Counted from the stretch's first letter, positions 17,886 to 27,560 are shown. The stretch: DNA of 64,000 bases from Aromatoleum bremense (GCF_017894365.1 NZ_CP059467.1:1302001-1366000); one strand, 5' to 3'. Notes: a model not told the origin generated them from the sequence alone. Program-made: numbers and translations.

Positions 17886-18959
17886 CTATTGCCGGGCTGT
17901 GCCGAGGCGGCGCCACAGGTCGCGCACGACGCCGACGAACGCGGCGGTCCACGCGGCGAGCGCGGCATACAGGAAGATCGGCGGCACGAAGCCGAGGAAA
18001 TCGAACCCCAGCGCGCCGGCCATCTGCTGCGTGCTCGCGGCGTACATGCCGAGCGGGAAGACCGCGCCCCAGTACAGCGGGTCGTACTTCAGCGGGAAGC
18101 GCTTGTAGATATGTCGCCACAGGCCGAGGATCAGCAGCATCGGGATCCACCACGTGCCCGTCGCCCAGTAGAAGACCGTGAACCCCTTGAGGAACGGCAG
18201 CAGCGAATGCAGGAAAGGCGCGTCGGGCGCGTTCGCGATCAGCAGCGAGCCGGCGAGCGTCGAGATCGCCATCGCGCCCATGTTGATCCAGTACGGCGGC
18301 GCGAGGTCGCCGGGCGAGAACAGGAAGAACGTGTAGCGGTAGAAGATCAGCGACATCATCCAGATGTAGAGCATGCCGCCCCACAGCCACATCGACAGCG
18401 CGAAAAAGTTTAGCTCCAGCCGGTAAGGCTGCTCGAGGTGGTTCGCGAGCAGCGCGCCGAGCACCGCGATCGACTGCGTCGCGACCACCGCGAGCAGCCA
18501 GCCGCCGCTGATGCCGCGGTCGAGCGTCGGCTTCTGCTCCTTGACGGTGAAGGCCGTGAAGATCGTGTAGGTCAGCCCGATCCACAGCGCGATCGCGACG
18601 AACCACAGCGCGAGCCCGACCGCTTCGCTGTCCGCGAGGATCAGGAACTGGCTGCCGAGGATGCCGGAGGCGGCGACGGCGGTGAAGAACCCGGGCCCGC
18701 GCAGGTGATCGACCATATCGCCGAAGAAGCGCTGCGGAAAGCGGACCATGCGCAGCACGAACAGCAGCGCGATGACGGCGTAGATGCCGACGTTGAGGAC
18801 GAACAGCGCCTGCGCGAGGCGCGGCAGCGCGAGCAGGTGCGCGCCCAGCGAGATGATCCCGGTCGCCATGACCATGCCGAAGTAGGCCGGAGACATGCCT
18901 TCGAGATCCTGCAGCAGGCGCGCGCCGGCAAGCGTGCGTGCCGCCGGAACGGCGGTCAT
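17886..18959 (-). CDS. TDT/TehA-family C4-dicarboxylate or sulfite/tellurite transporter
   Basis: The protein has about 357 residues and ten predicted membrane helices. It begins with a short cytoplasmic segment, then S-P-A-Y-F-G-M-V-M-A-T-G-I-I-S-L-G, the family signature of the first helix. Members of the tellurite-resistance/dicarboxylate transporter family move anions such as malate, sulfite or chloride; the substrate is not evident here. The start is uncertain: ATG at 18959, or a GTG eleven codons upstream at 18992. The gene converges on the RES toxin gene, with six bases between the stops. Confidence 0.82.
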   Translation of the reverse strand: MTAVPAARTLAGARLLQDLEGMSPAYFGMVMATGIISLGAHLLALPRLAQALFVLNVGIYAVIALLFVLRMVRFPQRFFGDMVDHLRGPGFFTAVAASGILGSQFLILADSEAVGLALWFVAIALWIGLTYTIFTAFTVKEQKPTLDRGISGGWLLAVVATQSIAVLGALLANHLEQPYRLELNFFALSMWLWGGMLYIWMMSLIFYRYTFFLFSPGDLAPPYWINMGAMAISTLAGSLLIANAPDAPFLHSLLPFLKGFTVFYWATGTWWIPMLLILGLWRHIYKRFPLKYDPLYWGAVFPLGMYAASTQQMAGALGFDFLGFVPPIFLYAALAAWTAAFVGVVRDLWRRLGTARQ

Positions 18960-19262
18960 TCCTCGGTGCTCCGCGGCGACGATCCGCCACACGGGACGGA
19001 CGGCATGCCGGGCGGGCGGGAAAACGCTCCCGGTGGCAGATCAAGCCCCGTGTGCCGGAACAACTTTCCGCTTGCTGGAAGCATTTCTTCTCCCGCGGCG
19101 TGCCGGATTCGGCGCAAAAAGCATATCACGCTCCGCGGCAGGCCCCGGAGGCGGATACGCGCCCCGCCGCATTGCCATGATGCGGATCAGCCATCCGGGC
19201 GATAGACTGTCTTTCGGTTTCCGGTGTTGAAGAAGACCCGACCAACGATGATGGAGTCGCCT

Positions 19263-19601
19263 GTGAACCGCATTGACCACTGCACAGAGGAAGCCATCCG
19301 GCGCTTCCTCATCTTGATCGGCAGCCGGTACGACACGGCAGGCGCGATCCTGTATGGCAGCCGGGCGCGCGGGACGCACCGCCCGGATAGCGATGCGGAT
19401 GTCGCTGTGCTCCTTAAAGGGGAGCATCAAAGGGTGTTGACAACCACTCTGGCGATGGCGGACGTGGCCTATGACGTGCTACTTGAAACCGGCATCAACA
19501 TCTCGCCGCTGCCAGTGTGGCTCGACGAATGGGAGCACCCGGAGAATTTCTCCAACCCCGCGCTGCTCCAGAACATCGCCAGAGAGGGGGTCAGGCTGTG
19601 A
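19263..19601 (+). CDS. MNT-type nucleotidyltransferase (orphan HEPN-MNT antitoxin)
   Basis: The 112-residue protein has the minimal nucleotidyltransferase core G-S-R-A-R-G-T-H-R-P-D-S-D-A-D-V near residue 45, with the catalytic Asp pair. The GTG at 19263 is chosen because a close paralogue at 26564-26902 (minus strand) has an ATG at the same point and exactly the same length. MntA-type proteins counteract HEPN toxins by AMPylating them. The HEPN gene expected next is reduced to a few codons. The two copies are highly similar, so they probably share a recent origin. Confidence 0.85.
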   Translation: MNRIDHCTEEAIRRFLILIGSRYDTAGAILYGSRARGTHRPDSDADVAVLLKGEHQRVLTTTLAMADVAYDVLLETGINISPLPVWLDEWEHPENFSNPALLQNIAREGVRL

Positions 19602-19633
19602 AGACCGAGAACTTGATGGCGAAGGCAAATAGG
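19598..19633 (+). pseudogene. Remnant of a HEPN toxin gene start
   Basis: Immediately after the MNT gene and overlapping its stop (GTGA), a frame starts V-K-T-E-N-L-M-A-K-A-N-R-F. This looks like the N-terminus of HEPN-domain partners. Homology then appears to end as the convergent esterase gene begins. The toxin is therefore missing. The limits of the remnant are approximate. Confidence 0.5.
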
Positions 19634-19646
19634 TTTCGTCGATTGG

Positions 19647-21158
19647 CTAGCCCTCGCAGCCCCGCGGCGGGCGGGCGTACCAGCGGCCCGGTTCGCCTTC
19701 GTACAGCGTGACACGCGACCAGAAATCCCAGCTGAAGCCGATGTCCTGCCGGTCGCCGGTGGTCAGCGCGCGGGCGAAGAACCAGCCGCTCGTGCTCGCG
19801 CGGCCAGCGACCACGTGGGTGCCCGGCGAGGCCGTGGCCTGCGCGCAGCTCATGCCGGAACCGCCGCGCGCGAGGACTTCGACCGTGCGGCTCGCCGACG
19901 CCGTGTTGCCGGCGCTGTCGGTTGCGCTGTAGGTGCACGCGTAGCGGCCCGGCCGGGCAGGGTCGACGCTGCTGCAATCGGCGCTGACCGTGAGCGCGCC
20001 GTCCTCGGGGTCGGTGGCCGTCGCGCCCGGATCGACGAACGCCTGCCCCTCTTCCAGCCGTAGCGGGTTCGCCCCGGCGATCGTGATGCGCGGGCCGCCG
20101 GGCTCGGCGGCGGCCGCGCGCGGATGGCGCTCGAAGAAATTCCACGCGATGTCCGGGAAACTCGGCCCGCGCCGGATCGACCACTTGCCGTCCCGCCCCT
20201 GTTCGCCGCCGATCCAGTAGTGGCCATGGTCGGTATCGGACGGGTTCGGCGTCGCCTGCGGGCCGTCGTAGAACACCGTCTCGACGACCGAGCGGCTCGC
20301 GGTGCCGCCGCCCCTCGTGAAGACGGAATGCCGGCAACCATAGTCTTCGTCGCCGAACACCGGGGTGCACGGCGTCTGCCGGGCCATCGCCGTCGCCGGC
20401 GTATCGTGCCCGGCCGCGCCGAACACCGTCAGCTGCGCGTCGCGCAGGTTGCGGCCGGCCGGCTGGACGACCGTGCAGTCGGCGTTGTTCTGCACCACCA
20501 GCAGCGGGATCGGGTAAGGGTCATCGACTTCGGCCTGCATGTCGGCGACGACGCGGCTGACCGGATGGAACGTGGCCCGCCCCGGGCACTGGCCCGACAG
20601 CGACACCGACGCCGAGTCTTCGCCGTACGGAATGCCGGCCACGCTCGCGGCCGCCGCCCAGTATTCGTTGTGCGCGACCGCCGCGACCACCGCCATCGCC
20701 GCGCCCGACGACAGGCCGGTGATGTAGCGGCGCGCCGGGTCGATGTCGAAGTGGCCCTCGACTTCGCGCGCGATGCGATGCAGGTCTTCCGGCTCGCCGC
20801 GCCCTTCGTGCTGGTGCGCGTCGAACCAGAACCCCCAGCAGTTGGTGTTGCGCAGGCCGTCGTAGCTGGTGATGCGCGGCGCGACGAGGATGAAACCGTA
20901 GCGTTCGGCCGCGGCGGCGAGTCCCCAGTCGCGCAGCACGTCTTCCTCGGTCTGCTGGCAGCCGTGCAGCGCCATGACCAGCGGCGCCGGCCCGCTCAGG
21001 CCGTCCGGGACATAGACCTTGTAGTGCCGGTCACGCGAGCCGGAATAGTCCTGTGCGCGGAACGTGAAGGATTCGGTCGTGCCGGCCACCGCCGCCGCGC
21101 CGCACAGGACCAGCAGCATCGCGGCCAGCGCATTTCGCCATACCCGTTTCACGCGCAT
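19647..21158 (-). CDS. Secreted PHB-depolymerase-family esterase with Ig-like domain
   Basis: The 503-residue protein has a signal peptide (cleavage after A-A-A-V-A-G). The esterase domain has A-L-H-G-C-Q-Q-T near residue 70 and the nucleophile elbow G-L-S-S-G-A-A near 155. Later D-T-D-H-G-H-Y is the likely catalytic His region. After about residue 330 comes an Ig-like HYR/DUF5011 domain ([13 protein letters not shown]) and a short cysteine-containing tail. It should hydrolyse polyesters or feruloyl/acetyl esters outside the cell. The ATG at 21158 has GGGAGA upstream; the longer frame to 21389 is discarded. Confidence 0.87.
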   Translation of the reverse strand: MRVKRVWRNALAAMLLVLCGAAAVAGTTESFTFRAQDYSGSRDRHYKVYVPDGLSGPAPLVMALHGCQQTEEDVLRDWGLAAAAERYGFILVAPRITSYDGLRNTNCWGFWFDAHQHEGRGEPEDLHRIAREVEGHFDIDPARRYITGLSSGAAMAVVAAVAHNEYWAAAASVAGIPYGEDSASVSLSGQCPGRATFHPVSRVVADMQAEVDDPYPIPLLVVQNNADCTVVQPAGRNLRDAQLTVFGAAGHDTPATAMARQTPCTPVFGDEDYGCRHSVFTRGGGTASRSVVETVFYDGPQATPNPSDTDHGHYWIGGEQGRDGKWSIRRGPSFPDIAWNFFERHPRAAAAEPGGPRITIAGANPLRLEEGQAFVDPGATATDPEDGALTVSADCSSVDPARPGRYACTYSATDSAGNTASASRTVEVLARGGSGMSCAQATASPGTHVVAGRASTSGWFFARALTTGDRQDIGFSWDFWSRVTLYEGEPGRWYARPPRGCEG

Positions 21159-21360
21159 CGACAAATCTCCCTGGGGCTCGCCGCGGAAGATCCGCCGCGA
21201 TCGATCATCTCGCGCGTCCCGCCGCGCCGAAGCGACGCCGACGCTCCGGCCGCTGTGCTCCCCCTGCCCTGCGCCTTCACAGTAACGCAGCGCGCGTATT
21301 GACACTGTTTTGCGCCGCTTTTGGCACGTCGCGCAGATTACTTCGCGCCCCCCTTTCCGC

Positions 21361-21924
21361 TTACCTGCGAGCGGGATGCGCCGTCTCATTCAGCACGCGC
21401 AGGACGATCTCCCGGTCGATTGCGTCGAGGGCCGCTTCGAGGGCAGCGGGGTCGCGGGGGGGGGGGGTCGGGTTTCGTGTGAGGTATTGGATCATGCGGG
21501 GGGCCGTGGCATGGCCGCGGCTGGCCGCCCTCGCGATCCACTCCATCCCCGCCTTTTCGTCGGCCGGCACCCCGGTCCCGGCGATGTGGCAGCGGCCGAG
21601 CCAGTGCATGGCCTCGGGGCAATTCTGCTGGGCTGCGGCCTCGAGCCAGCGGACGGCCTCTTCGGGCAGGTTCTGCGCGAGGAACAGCAGCGCGAAGTCG
21701 CACTGCGCTTCCGCGATGCCGGCATCGGCATCGAGGATCAGCGCGCGATCGTCCGGCTCCAGGCGCAGCCGGGAGAGCGCCAGTGCATCGTCGAGCGCGA
21801 CGAGCGTGCGCTCGCCGGCACCCAAGGTCTGTGTTCGCAGCAGGCCGTCCGCGACCCGGCGCCACAGCGTCCGCTTGCTGAGGCCCGAAAGCGCCGAGAC
21901 GGTGTTCAGGGAGATGAAGTCCAT
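21361..21924 (-). CDS. Sel1-repeat protein with N-terminal MerR-like helix-turn-helix
   Basis: The 187-residue protein begins with a helix-turn-helix-like segment ([18 protein letters not shown]) like those of DNA-binding excisionase/MerR-type proteins. Two Sel1-type repeats follow (A-E-A-Q-C-D-F-A and [16 protein letters not shown]). It ends in a Pro-rich linker and a charged tail. Proteins of this kind are found beside pilin genes in related bacteria, but the function is unknown. It is transcribed divergently from pilA. Confidence 0.6.
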   Translation of the reverse strand: MDFISLNTVSALSGLSKRTLWRRVADGLLRTQTLGAGERTLVALDDALALSRLRLEPDDRALILDADAGIAEAQCDFALLFLAQNLPEEAVRWLEAAAQQNCPEAMHWLGRCHIAGTGVPADEKAGMEWIARAASRGHATAPRMIQYLTRNPTPPPRDPAALEAALDAIDREIVLRVLNETAHPARR

Positions 21925-22039
21925 CGTGGCTCCGACGCGGCGAGAAAGCGCGAGTTTAACTGCAGGCCCGGCCGGGCAAAACGGTTTCGCGAAACAGGAG
22001 CATCTCCGGCTGCGTCATGCCCGTCCTGCTGGCACGACC

Positions 22040-22102
22040 GGGTGTGCCATTCGAATGGCGTGGCACAGGTGGGGGTGTGCCACGCGCGACGGTGGCACAC
22101 CC
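22040..22102 (+). promoter_or_regulatory. Repeated GTGTGCCA / TGGCACAC sites upstream of the pilA promoter
   Basis: GGGTGTGCCA occurs at 22040-22049 and 22073-22082 in direct orientation, with its inverse TGGCACACCC at 22093-22102. The second and third form a perfect 10-bp inverted repeat with a 10-base spacer. They lie about 45-105 bases upstream of the sigma-54 promoter, where enhancer-binding proteins such as PilR bind. Assignment to PilR is inference. Confidence 0.5.
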
Positions 22103-22144
22103 CAGGTCTGCCGGAATCCCGCTGTTTCCGGTGCCTCTCTCAGC

Positions 22145-22161
22145 TTGGCGCAGCCCTTGCT
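22145..22161 (+). promoter_or_regulatory. Sigma-54 promoter of pilA
   Basis: TTGGCGCAGCCCTTGCT matches the -24/-12 consensus (TGGCAC-N5-TTGCA), with GG and GC exactly 12 bases apart. It is 50 bases upstream of the pilA start codon. Sigma-54 control through PilS/PilR is the known rule for type IVa pilins. Confidence 0.75.
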
Positions 22162-22210
22162 TTGTATGCTACAAGCGGAACTTTCCGTAGTCATCCAAGG
22201 GAGGTGCAAA

Positions 22211-22630
22211 ATGAAAAAGGTGCAACAAGGTTTCACGCTGATCGAGCTGATGATCGTCGTCGCGATCATCGGCATTCTGGCGGCGGTGGCGCTGCCGGCG
22301 TATCAGGATTACACGGTTCGTGCCAGAGTATCCGAACTAGCCATTATGGCATCTGGCGCAAAAGCAACCGTGGGTGAAAACATCGCGAACAAGGGGGGCA
22401 CGATCGACGGCACTGCTTGCAACGGTGTTGCCGTGTTCAGCACGGCAACAAAAAACACCGCATCTCTTGCCTGCGCGAACGGCACGATCACAGTGACCGG
22501 CACCGCCGACGCGAAAGCCGTGATTTTGACGTATGCTCCGTCGTCGGCGTCCGCAGGTATTACTTGGAAGTGCTCGTCAGCGGCGACAAATTACAAATAC
22601 GTGCCTGCGGAATGTCGCCAAGCCGCATAA
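22211..22630 (+). CDS. pilA: Type IV major pilin PilA
   Basis: The 139-residue prepilin has a short basic leader M-K-K-V-Q-Q-G, cut by PilD before Phe. It is followed by the conserved hydrophobic assembly helix [17 protein letters not shown] with Glu5. The globular domain contains two cysteine pairs; the last two (W-K-C and E-C-R) bracket the receptor-binding D-region loop near the C-terminus. GGGAGG precedes the start. The gene has its own sigma-54 promoter and a strong terminator. The codon use and GC content are lower than in the flanking metabolic genes. Confidence 0.95.
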   Translation: MKKVQQGFTLIELMIVVAIIGILAAVALPAYQDYTVRARVSELAIMASGAKATVGENIANKGGTIDGTACNGVAVFSTATKNTASLACANGTITVTGTADAKAVILTYAPSSASAGITWKCSSAATNYKYVPAECRQAA

Positions 22631-22676
22631 TTTCAAGAAGACAAGGTCGGATTTGATTTCCTCCTGACCTAGCTCT

Positions 22677-22712
22677 AACCAAGAAGACCGCTAAGGCGGT
22701 CTTCTTGGTTTT
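22677..22712 (+). terminator. Strong rho-independent terminator after pilA
   Basis: The arms AACCAAGAAGACCGC and GCGGTCTTCTTGGTT form a perfect 15-bp stem around a TAAG loop, followed by a short T-run. It ends the pilA transcript 47 bases after the stop codon. Confidence 0.9.
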
Positions 22713-23576
22713 CCGCCAAGATTGTCTAGCTCGGCAGTAAGTTTAGCCATAGGTTGGGAGATGATGTCAAAGTCGATAATCAGGACAGCGATCTTGACCC
22801 TGCAAAAAATCGCAGCTTTTCTTGCCTTTGCCCTTGCCTATTACTCACCAATTATTCTGGACTTGTCCGGCCAGACCACCAGCGATTCCAGGGTTCAAGC
22901 ATTGCTCGGTGAGGCGTTAGCCACACCCGTAGTTCAGTGGGAACTGGTGCGAAACGCTCTCGGCCATCTTGTTCTCTTGGTGATTTGCTATGTGTTCCTC
23001 ACACTACTTGCTCATCGCTTTACCCTGGCAACACACCTTTCCGCGCCAATCGCCAGACTGCTGTTCCTAGTTGTCGGTTGGATGCTGCTGGTAGCAGGCA
23101 CGGCTGTTTTGTTCCCGACTTCTGACTATATATACGTTTATACCGCACTCGCACATCCGCATGTTGCGCTCGTGCTCGCCCTGTTACTTGGCACAGGAAC
23201 AGCTTTCGGGCTCTGGCGGACACGAAAAACACTGCCACTTGCTGCTCCGTTAATCAGCGCATTCGTCGCGGCTGGCATCGTCGGCTGGAGCAGTTCGTTC
23301 GGCGCGAACGAAAAACTCCCTGCTAACGCGCGAAACATTATCATCATAGGCATCGATTCCTTGTCCGCTACTGCTTTCGAGGCGAACCGCCAATATCTTC
23401 CGAATTTGGCAGAACTTCTCGCGCAAGGAACTTCCTTCGAAAACGCCTACACCCCAATCGGACGCACCTTCCCAGCCTGGATGAGCATCCTGAGCGGCAT
23501 GTCGCCCGCCGAACATGGCGCGGTATTTAACCTGCGCAATATAGAACATGTAAAGCGTAATGATTTGCTTACGCAT

Positions 23577-25062
23577 GAGCCTCTTGCAAAAGGAGCTCTG
23601 CGTGGGGGATTTTTTGCGGCGGGAGGCAAAGGCGGAGAGGGCGGGCGGCCATTTCTGGCATGATGCGGTTACCAAGCCAAACATCATAACGCCCGCCCTA
23701 TGCATGCTACCCAACGCAAACTGATCCTGCAACGCTGGAACGTGATTCAGCACGAACTGCTGCCCGAGTTGCAGAACGAGGTGGGGGCGCTGACGCCGAA
23801 GCTGGAGCGGGTCATCCACACCCTGGAATGGGTGCGCATCGAGGAATTCACGGCGACGACGTGGTGTGGCGTGGGGCGCCCGCCCTGTGAGCGGGCCTGG
23901 CTGGCAAACGCTTTCGTGGCGAAGGCGGTGCTGGGACTGACGACCACGGTGGGGCTGATCGAGCGCCTGATGGTCGATCGTGTGCTGCGGCGCATCTGTG
24001 GCTTCCCGCCGTGCCGGAAGCTGCCCTCCGAAGCCACCTTCTCGCGCGCCTTCGACGAGTTTGCCGAGAGGTGTCTGGCCGAACGGGTGCATGAGGCGCT
24101 CATCAAGGAACACCTCGGGGGGGCGCTGATCGGGCACCTCAGCCGCGACGGCACCGCGATCGAAGCACGCGAGCGCCCGGCCCACACCAGGGGTGCGGCG
24201 GCGACACCGGCGCCTGCGGCCCAATGGTCCCTGATGGCCGAGGAAGAAACCCCCGCGCCAACGCCCCCGGTCCCCGCGAAGAAACGCGGCCGCCCCCGGC
24301 GCGGCGAAGTCCGTGCCCCCGCCAAGGTTTCGCCCATCCAGCGCCAACGCCAGCAGAGCCTCACGCAGATGCTCGAGGACATCCCCGCGGTGTGCGACCG
24401 CGGCACCAAGTGCAATGCCCAGGGGTACAAAGTCAGCTGGAACGGCTACAAGCTGCACCTGGACACCGCCGACTGTGGCGTGCCGATTGCGGCGCTGCTG
24501 TCGTCGGCCTCGATGCACGACAGCCGCGCCGCCATTCCTTTGTCGCTGATCAGCGCGCAGCGTGTCACCAATCTCTACGACGTCATGGATGCCGCCTATT
24601 GCAGCTTCGAGTTGCATGAGCACTGCCGCAGCCTGGGCCATGTCCCATTGATTGACCACAATCCGCGCGGCGGCAAGAAAGAGGCGTTCGAGCCGGCCGA
24701 CGCGATCCGTTACAACGAACGCACTGTCGCCGAGCGCAGCAATGCGCGGCTCAAGGATGAGTTCGGCGGTAACTCCGTCCGGGTCAAGGGCGGCACCAAG
24801 GTCATGGGGCACCTGATGTTCGGTGTCCTGGCGCTGTCCGCCGACCAGTTGATGCGATTGCGACAATGACACTGCGCACCGCAACGCCTGCCCTGACATC
24901 ACTGCCATCAATGAGGCAGGACTCCCTGCGTCAAAAAATCGCAAAACCATGCCAATGACCTAGCCGAAAAGCCCTGCCGACGCCGCCAATGCGAAAATCG
25001 CGCTCCCGGCGAGCGAACGCCTCACTTTCACATTTCCGAAGTCGGACTTTTGCAAGAGGCTC
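23577..25062 (+). mobile_element. Insertion sequence, 1486 bp, DDE transposase, 16-bp terminal repeats
   Basis: The ends are perfect inverted repeats: GAGCCTCTTGCAAAAG at 23577-23592 and its complement at 25047-25062. GCAT occurs directly outside both ends (23573-23576 and 25063-25066), a 4-bp target duplication. The element carries one transposase gene. The ends and transposase suggest the IS1182 or a related IS5/IS4-like group; the exact family would need a search. The intact repeats and duplication indicate a recent insertion. Confidence 0.92.
23700..24869 (+). CDS. DDE transposase of the insertion sequence
   Basis: The 389-residue transposase has an N-terminal DUF772-like domain (A-F-V-A-K-A-V-L-G-L and F-S-R-A-F-D-E-F-A). 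The catalytic core has acidic residues visible in S-R-D-G-T-A-I-E-A, D-A-A-Y-C-S and E-R-S-N-A-R-L-K-D-E. A Pro/Lys/Arg-rich insert (about 180-215) separates the first two. The frame is complete, so the element may be active. It lies in the same direction as the gene it interrupts. Confidence 0.9.
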   Translation: MHATQRKLILQRWNVIQHELLPELQNEVGALTPKLERVIHTLEWVRIEEFTATTWCGVGRPPCERAWLANAFVAKAVLGLTTTVGLIERLMVDRVLRRICGFPPCRKLPSEATFSRAFDEFAERCLAERVHEALIKEHLGGALIGHLSRDGTAIEARERPAHTRGAAATPAPAAQWSLMAEEETPAPTPPVPAKKRGRPRRGEVRAPAKVSPIQRQRQQSLTQMLEDIPAVCDRGTKCNAQGYKVSWNGYKLHLDTADCGVPIAALLSSASMHDSRAAIPLSLISAQRVTNLYDVMDAAYCSFELHEHCRSLGHVPLIDHNPRGGKKEAFEPADAIRYNERTVAERSNARLKDEFGGNSVRVKGGTKVMGHLMFGVLALSADQLMRLRQ

Positions 25063-26261
25063 GCATGCGCTGCAAGAGAATGGCTATCGGACGGTTTTTG
25101 CCATCGATGAAAGACGGTTTGCTAATATCGACGAATCCTTTGGCTTCGATCAAATCGTCGGCCCTAAGGCGGGGGCGCTGGATTTCTTACTACAGCGCAT
25201 GAACGATACTCCCCTGACGAATTTGCTACTTCAGACGCGACTCGCCCAATGGGTCCTTCCGTTTTCTTACCTCAACACGGCATCTCATGCGAATTACAAT
25301 TCACGAGGTTTCGTCGAGGAGGCTGTTGCGGGCAGCACCGAAACGAAACCGCTGTTTCTTGCAGTTCACTTCGAGTCGGCACATTTCCCCTTTAAAACCC
25401 GTCATGCCGCTCGGAAAATAGACTATTCGAATGATTTTATGGCTCGACATGTTGCAGCACTGACGGGGGTGGACGCCCAAGTGGGGCACTTGGTATCGCT
25501 GCTTGCCGCACGCGGAAGGCTTGAAAACGCCCTCGTGATCGTCCTCTCGGACCATGGCGAAGGACTGGGGGAAATCGAAGCGCAAACAACACGCGTCGGA
25601 GAACCTTACCTTGTGAGGGGATTCGGTCATGGCGGCAGCGTGCTCAGCGAGCATCAAAACCGGGTTGTTCTTGGTTTGATTCGGTTCCAGGGCGGGCAGC
25701 CCGTAGATGCCCCAGGTTTGCATCGAAACGATCTGGTTTCCCTCACGGATGTAAGAGACGTAATCGAACGTTTTGCATCCAGGGGCGAGATTCATCTCGA
25801 ACCGAAGACAAACAGGTGCATCCTTTCCGAAACCGGATTGCGCTTCCGCGCCGCTGCAGACTACAAGACCTTGAACCCAGCCGAACTGGCAGCCGAAAGC
25901 GCGAACCATTACGAGATTGACGATGCCGGACGGATGCGGCTACGTGAAGACCGTCTGGCCCTCCTCGTTGCAGCGAAGGATGTGGCACTGAGGTGTACAA
26001 ACAAGCTCACATATTTTTCGAACGTAGAAAATCGTCATTTTGCCTACTCGATCGATGCCAGCAGACGTTTGACAGAAATAGAGCCAGAAAAAACGGACGT
26101 CGCCCGCATCGAGGCATACCGCCAGAAGCTGGCCGATACTGCACACCCTTACTAACTTTCTCGTAAGTATGTCAGGAGGGCGTACGCGCGCGCTTCCGAC
26201 TCGTCAAAGTAGCTGCAATAAATACGATCGCGTCCCTACTGGAGGACAGGCAATAAAAGTC

Positions 26262-26618
26262 ATGTCGGCACGCGACGCCAAAAACCATTTCGGCGAGTTC
26301 CTTGACGCGGCTAGGAGGGAACCTGTCGTCGTCACCAAGAACGATCGTCCGGTCGGGATCATGATCTCCATCGAGGACGCCGCCGACATCCTGCTGCCGG
26401 AATTCCTGCTCGACAAGGATCCGGGATACGGCGGCTGGCTCTTCGGCAAGGTTTCGGCGACCCTCGCGCGCGTCGACGCGAAGGAGGCCCGCCTCCACGA
26501 CCACGACGAGGCGATGGCCCGGCTGCGGGAGCGCCTGCGGGAACGCCGTCAATTGCCGATTGCTCACAGCCGAACCCCCTCACGATCGATGTTGTGCAGC
26601 AGAGTGGGATTCGAGTAG
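26262..26618 (+). CDS. Phd/YefM-type antitoxin, orphan copy with altered C-terminus
   Basis: The first 80 or so residues (M-S-A-R-D-A-K-N-H-F-G-E-F-L-D-A-A) are nearly identical to the complete antitoxin at 28801-29103. After the A-M-A-R-L-R-E-R motif the two diverge, and this copy runs on to 118 residues into sequence antisense to the neighbouring MNT gene. The toxin that follows the intact copy is absent here. GGAGG before the start is shared with the paralogue. It may still bind DNA or neutralise the ParE of the other copy. Confidence 0.75.
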   Translation: MSARDAKNHFGEFLDAARREPVVVTKNDRPVGIMISIEDAADILLPEFLLDKDPGYGGWLFGKVSATLARVDAKEARLHDHDEAMARLRERLRERRQLPIAHSRTPSRSMLCSRVGFE

Positions 26619-26902
26619 TTCTCAGGGTGCTCCCATTCATCGAGCCAGACCGGAAGTGGCGAGATGAGGATGCCTGTTTCGAGCAGAACATCGAAAGCGA
26701 CATCCCCCATATCCAGCTTGGCGGTCAGGAAACGCTGATGCTCGCCGCGCAACAGCACGGCCACATCCGCATCGCTGTCCGGGCGGTGCGTACCCCGAGC
26801 ACGGCTGCCATAGACGATGGCTCCGGCGACGTCATAGCGAGTGGCGATCAAGGTAAGGAAGCGGCGGACGGCTTCCTCGGTGTCATGGTCGATGCGATTC
26901 AT
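26564..26902 (-). CDS. MNT-type nucleotidyltransferase, second copy (orphan)
   Basis: This 112-residue protein is a close paralogue of the one at 19263-19601 and has the same G-S-R-A-R-G-T-H-R-P-D-S-D-A-D-V nucleotidyltransferase motif. The start M-N-R-I-D-H-D-T-E-E-A is at 26902. Its 3' end overlaps the end of the Phd-like antitoxin frame on the other strand by 55 bases. No HEPN gene follows on the minus strand, so the toxin has been lost at this locus too. Confidence 0.85.
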   Translation of the reverse strand: MNRIDHDTEEAVRRFLTLIATRYDVAGAIVYGSRARGTHRPDSDADVAVLLRGEHQRFLTAKLDMGDVAFDVLLETGILISPLPVWLDEWEHPENYSNPTLLHNIDREGVRL

Positions 26903-26963
26903 ACGAACCCCACAATGAAAGCCGGTTTTACGGCTTGGGCGACGTGTGGATCGAGAAGAAGAT

Positions 26964-27560
26964 TCAAGGCCGCTCCCCACCCCTGAACAACGGGGCGACT
27001 TCCTCGTTGCGCGCGTCGAGGGTGTCGGGCACCTCGAACCCGCCCTTGGCTACGCCGATGCGCTTGCCTGCCGGGACGGTAGCCAGCGGCAGGAAAAGCG
27101 TCAACGGCGAGTCGGGCAGAGCGATGAAGCCATGATGCAGGTAGAAGGCCGCCGCCGCTTCATCCTTCGCATCGACCATCAAAGCGTAGGCGGCAATCTC
27201 GGAACGTGCGGCACGGTCGAGCGCATCGGCCAGCAACGCACCGCCCAGACCTTGCCCCTTGAAAGCCTGATCGACGGCCAAGCGGCCCATGCGAACCGCT
27301 GGCACGGTCGGATATCGCGGCAGCTTCTTGCCGGTGCTAGCCGGAAGATCGGCCAGCAGCAGGCTTGCTGACGCCAAGGTGTAGTAGCCCGCGATGCGCT
27401 GCCCCTCAGCCAGCGCCACGAAGCAGGCGGCCACGCGGCGGCGAACGTCCTGGGTGACTTGTTCCCGCAAGTAGCGGTCCAGCGGTTCGGAACCACTGTT
27501 GAACGTGGTACGGCCATGCGCGGCATCGAGCAGCGCGAGTTGGAACAGCGCGCTGCTCAT
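26964..27560 (-). CDS. GNAT-family toxin (TacT-like) with extra C-terminal tail
   Basis: The protein has 198 residues. The acetyltransferase core (about 1-160) shows the TacT-type start F-N-S-G-S-E-P-L-D-R-Y-L-R, the acetyl-CoA loop K-G-Q-G-L-G-G-A-L-L and the C-terminal F-Y-L-H-H-G-F. Such toxins acetylate charged aminoacyl-tRNAs. The last 35 residues (I-G-V-A-K-G-G-F-E-V-P-D onward) are not part of the GNAT fold and resemble C-terminal ends of some antitoxins. It overlaps the DUF1778 antitoxin gene by four bases, the standard order antitoxin-toxin. Confidence 0.87.
   Translation of the reverse strand: MSSALFQLALLDAAHGRTTFNSGSEPLDRYLREQVTQDVRRRVAACFVALAEGQRIAGYYTLASASLLLADLPASTGKKLPRYPTVPAVRMGRLAVDQAFKGQGLGGALLADALDRAARSEIAAYALMVDAKDEAAAAFYLHHGFIALPDSPLTLFLPLATVPAGKRIGVAKGGFEVPDTLDARNEEVAPLFRGGERP

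Larger units (their letters stand above)
22761..26155 (+). pseudogene. Membrane sulfatase/phosphotransferase-superfamily gene split by an insertion sequence
   Basis: The 5' part (22761-23576) encodes four or five membrane helices and then the start of an alkaline-phosphatase-superfamily domain (I-I-I-G-I-D-S-L-S, with metal-binding Asp, and G-R-T-F-P-A-W-M-S). The 3' part (25067-26155) continues with Q-E-N-G-Y-R-T-V-F-A-I and the C-terminal metal site V-L-S-D-H-G-E-G. Removing the element plus one copy of the GCAT target duplication joins ...N-D-L-L-T-H to A-L-Q-E-N-G-Y in frame. The intact protein would have about 635 residues. It follows pilA, so pilin or envelope modification is a plausible role, not shown. 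The start is ATG 22761 or 22764. Confidence 0.85.

Noticed and set aside
21450..21475. Run of G residues near 21460
   Set aside because: It lies inside the Pro-rich C-terminal part of the Sel1-repeat gene on the minus strand, where CCC codons explain it; slippage is possible but nothing shows it.
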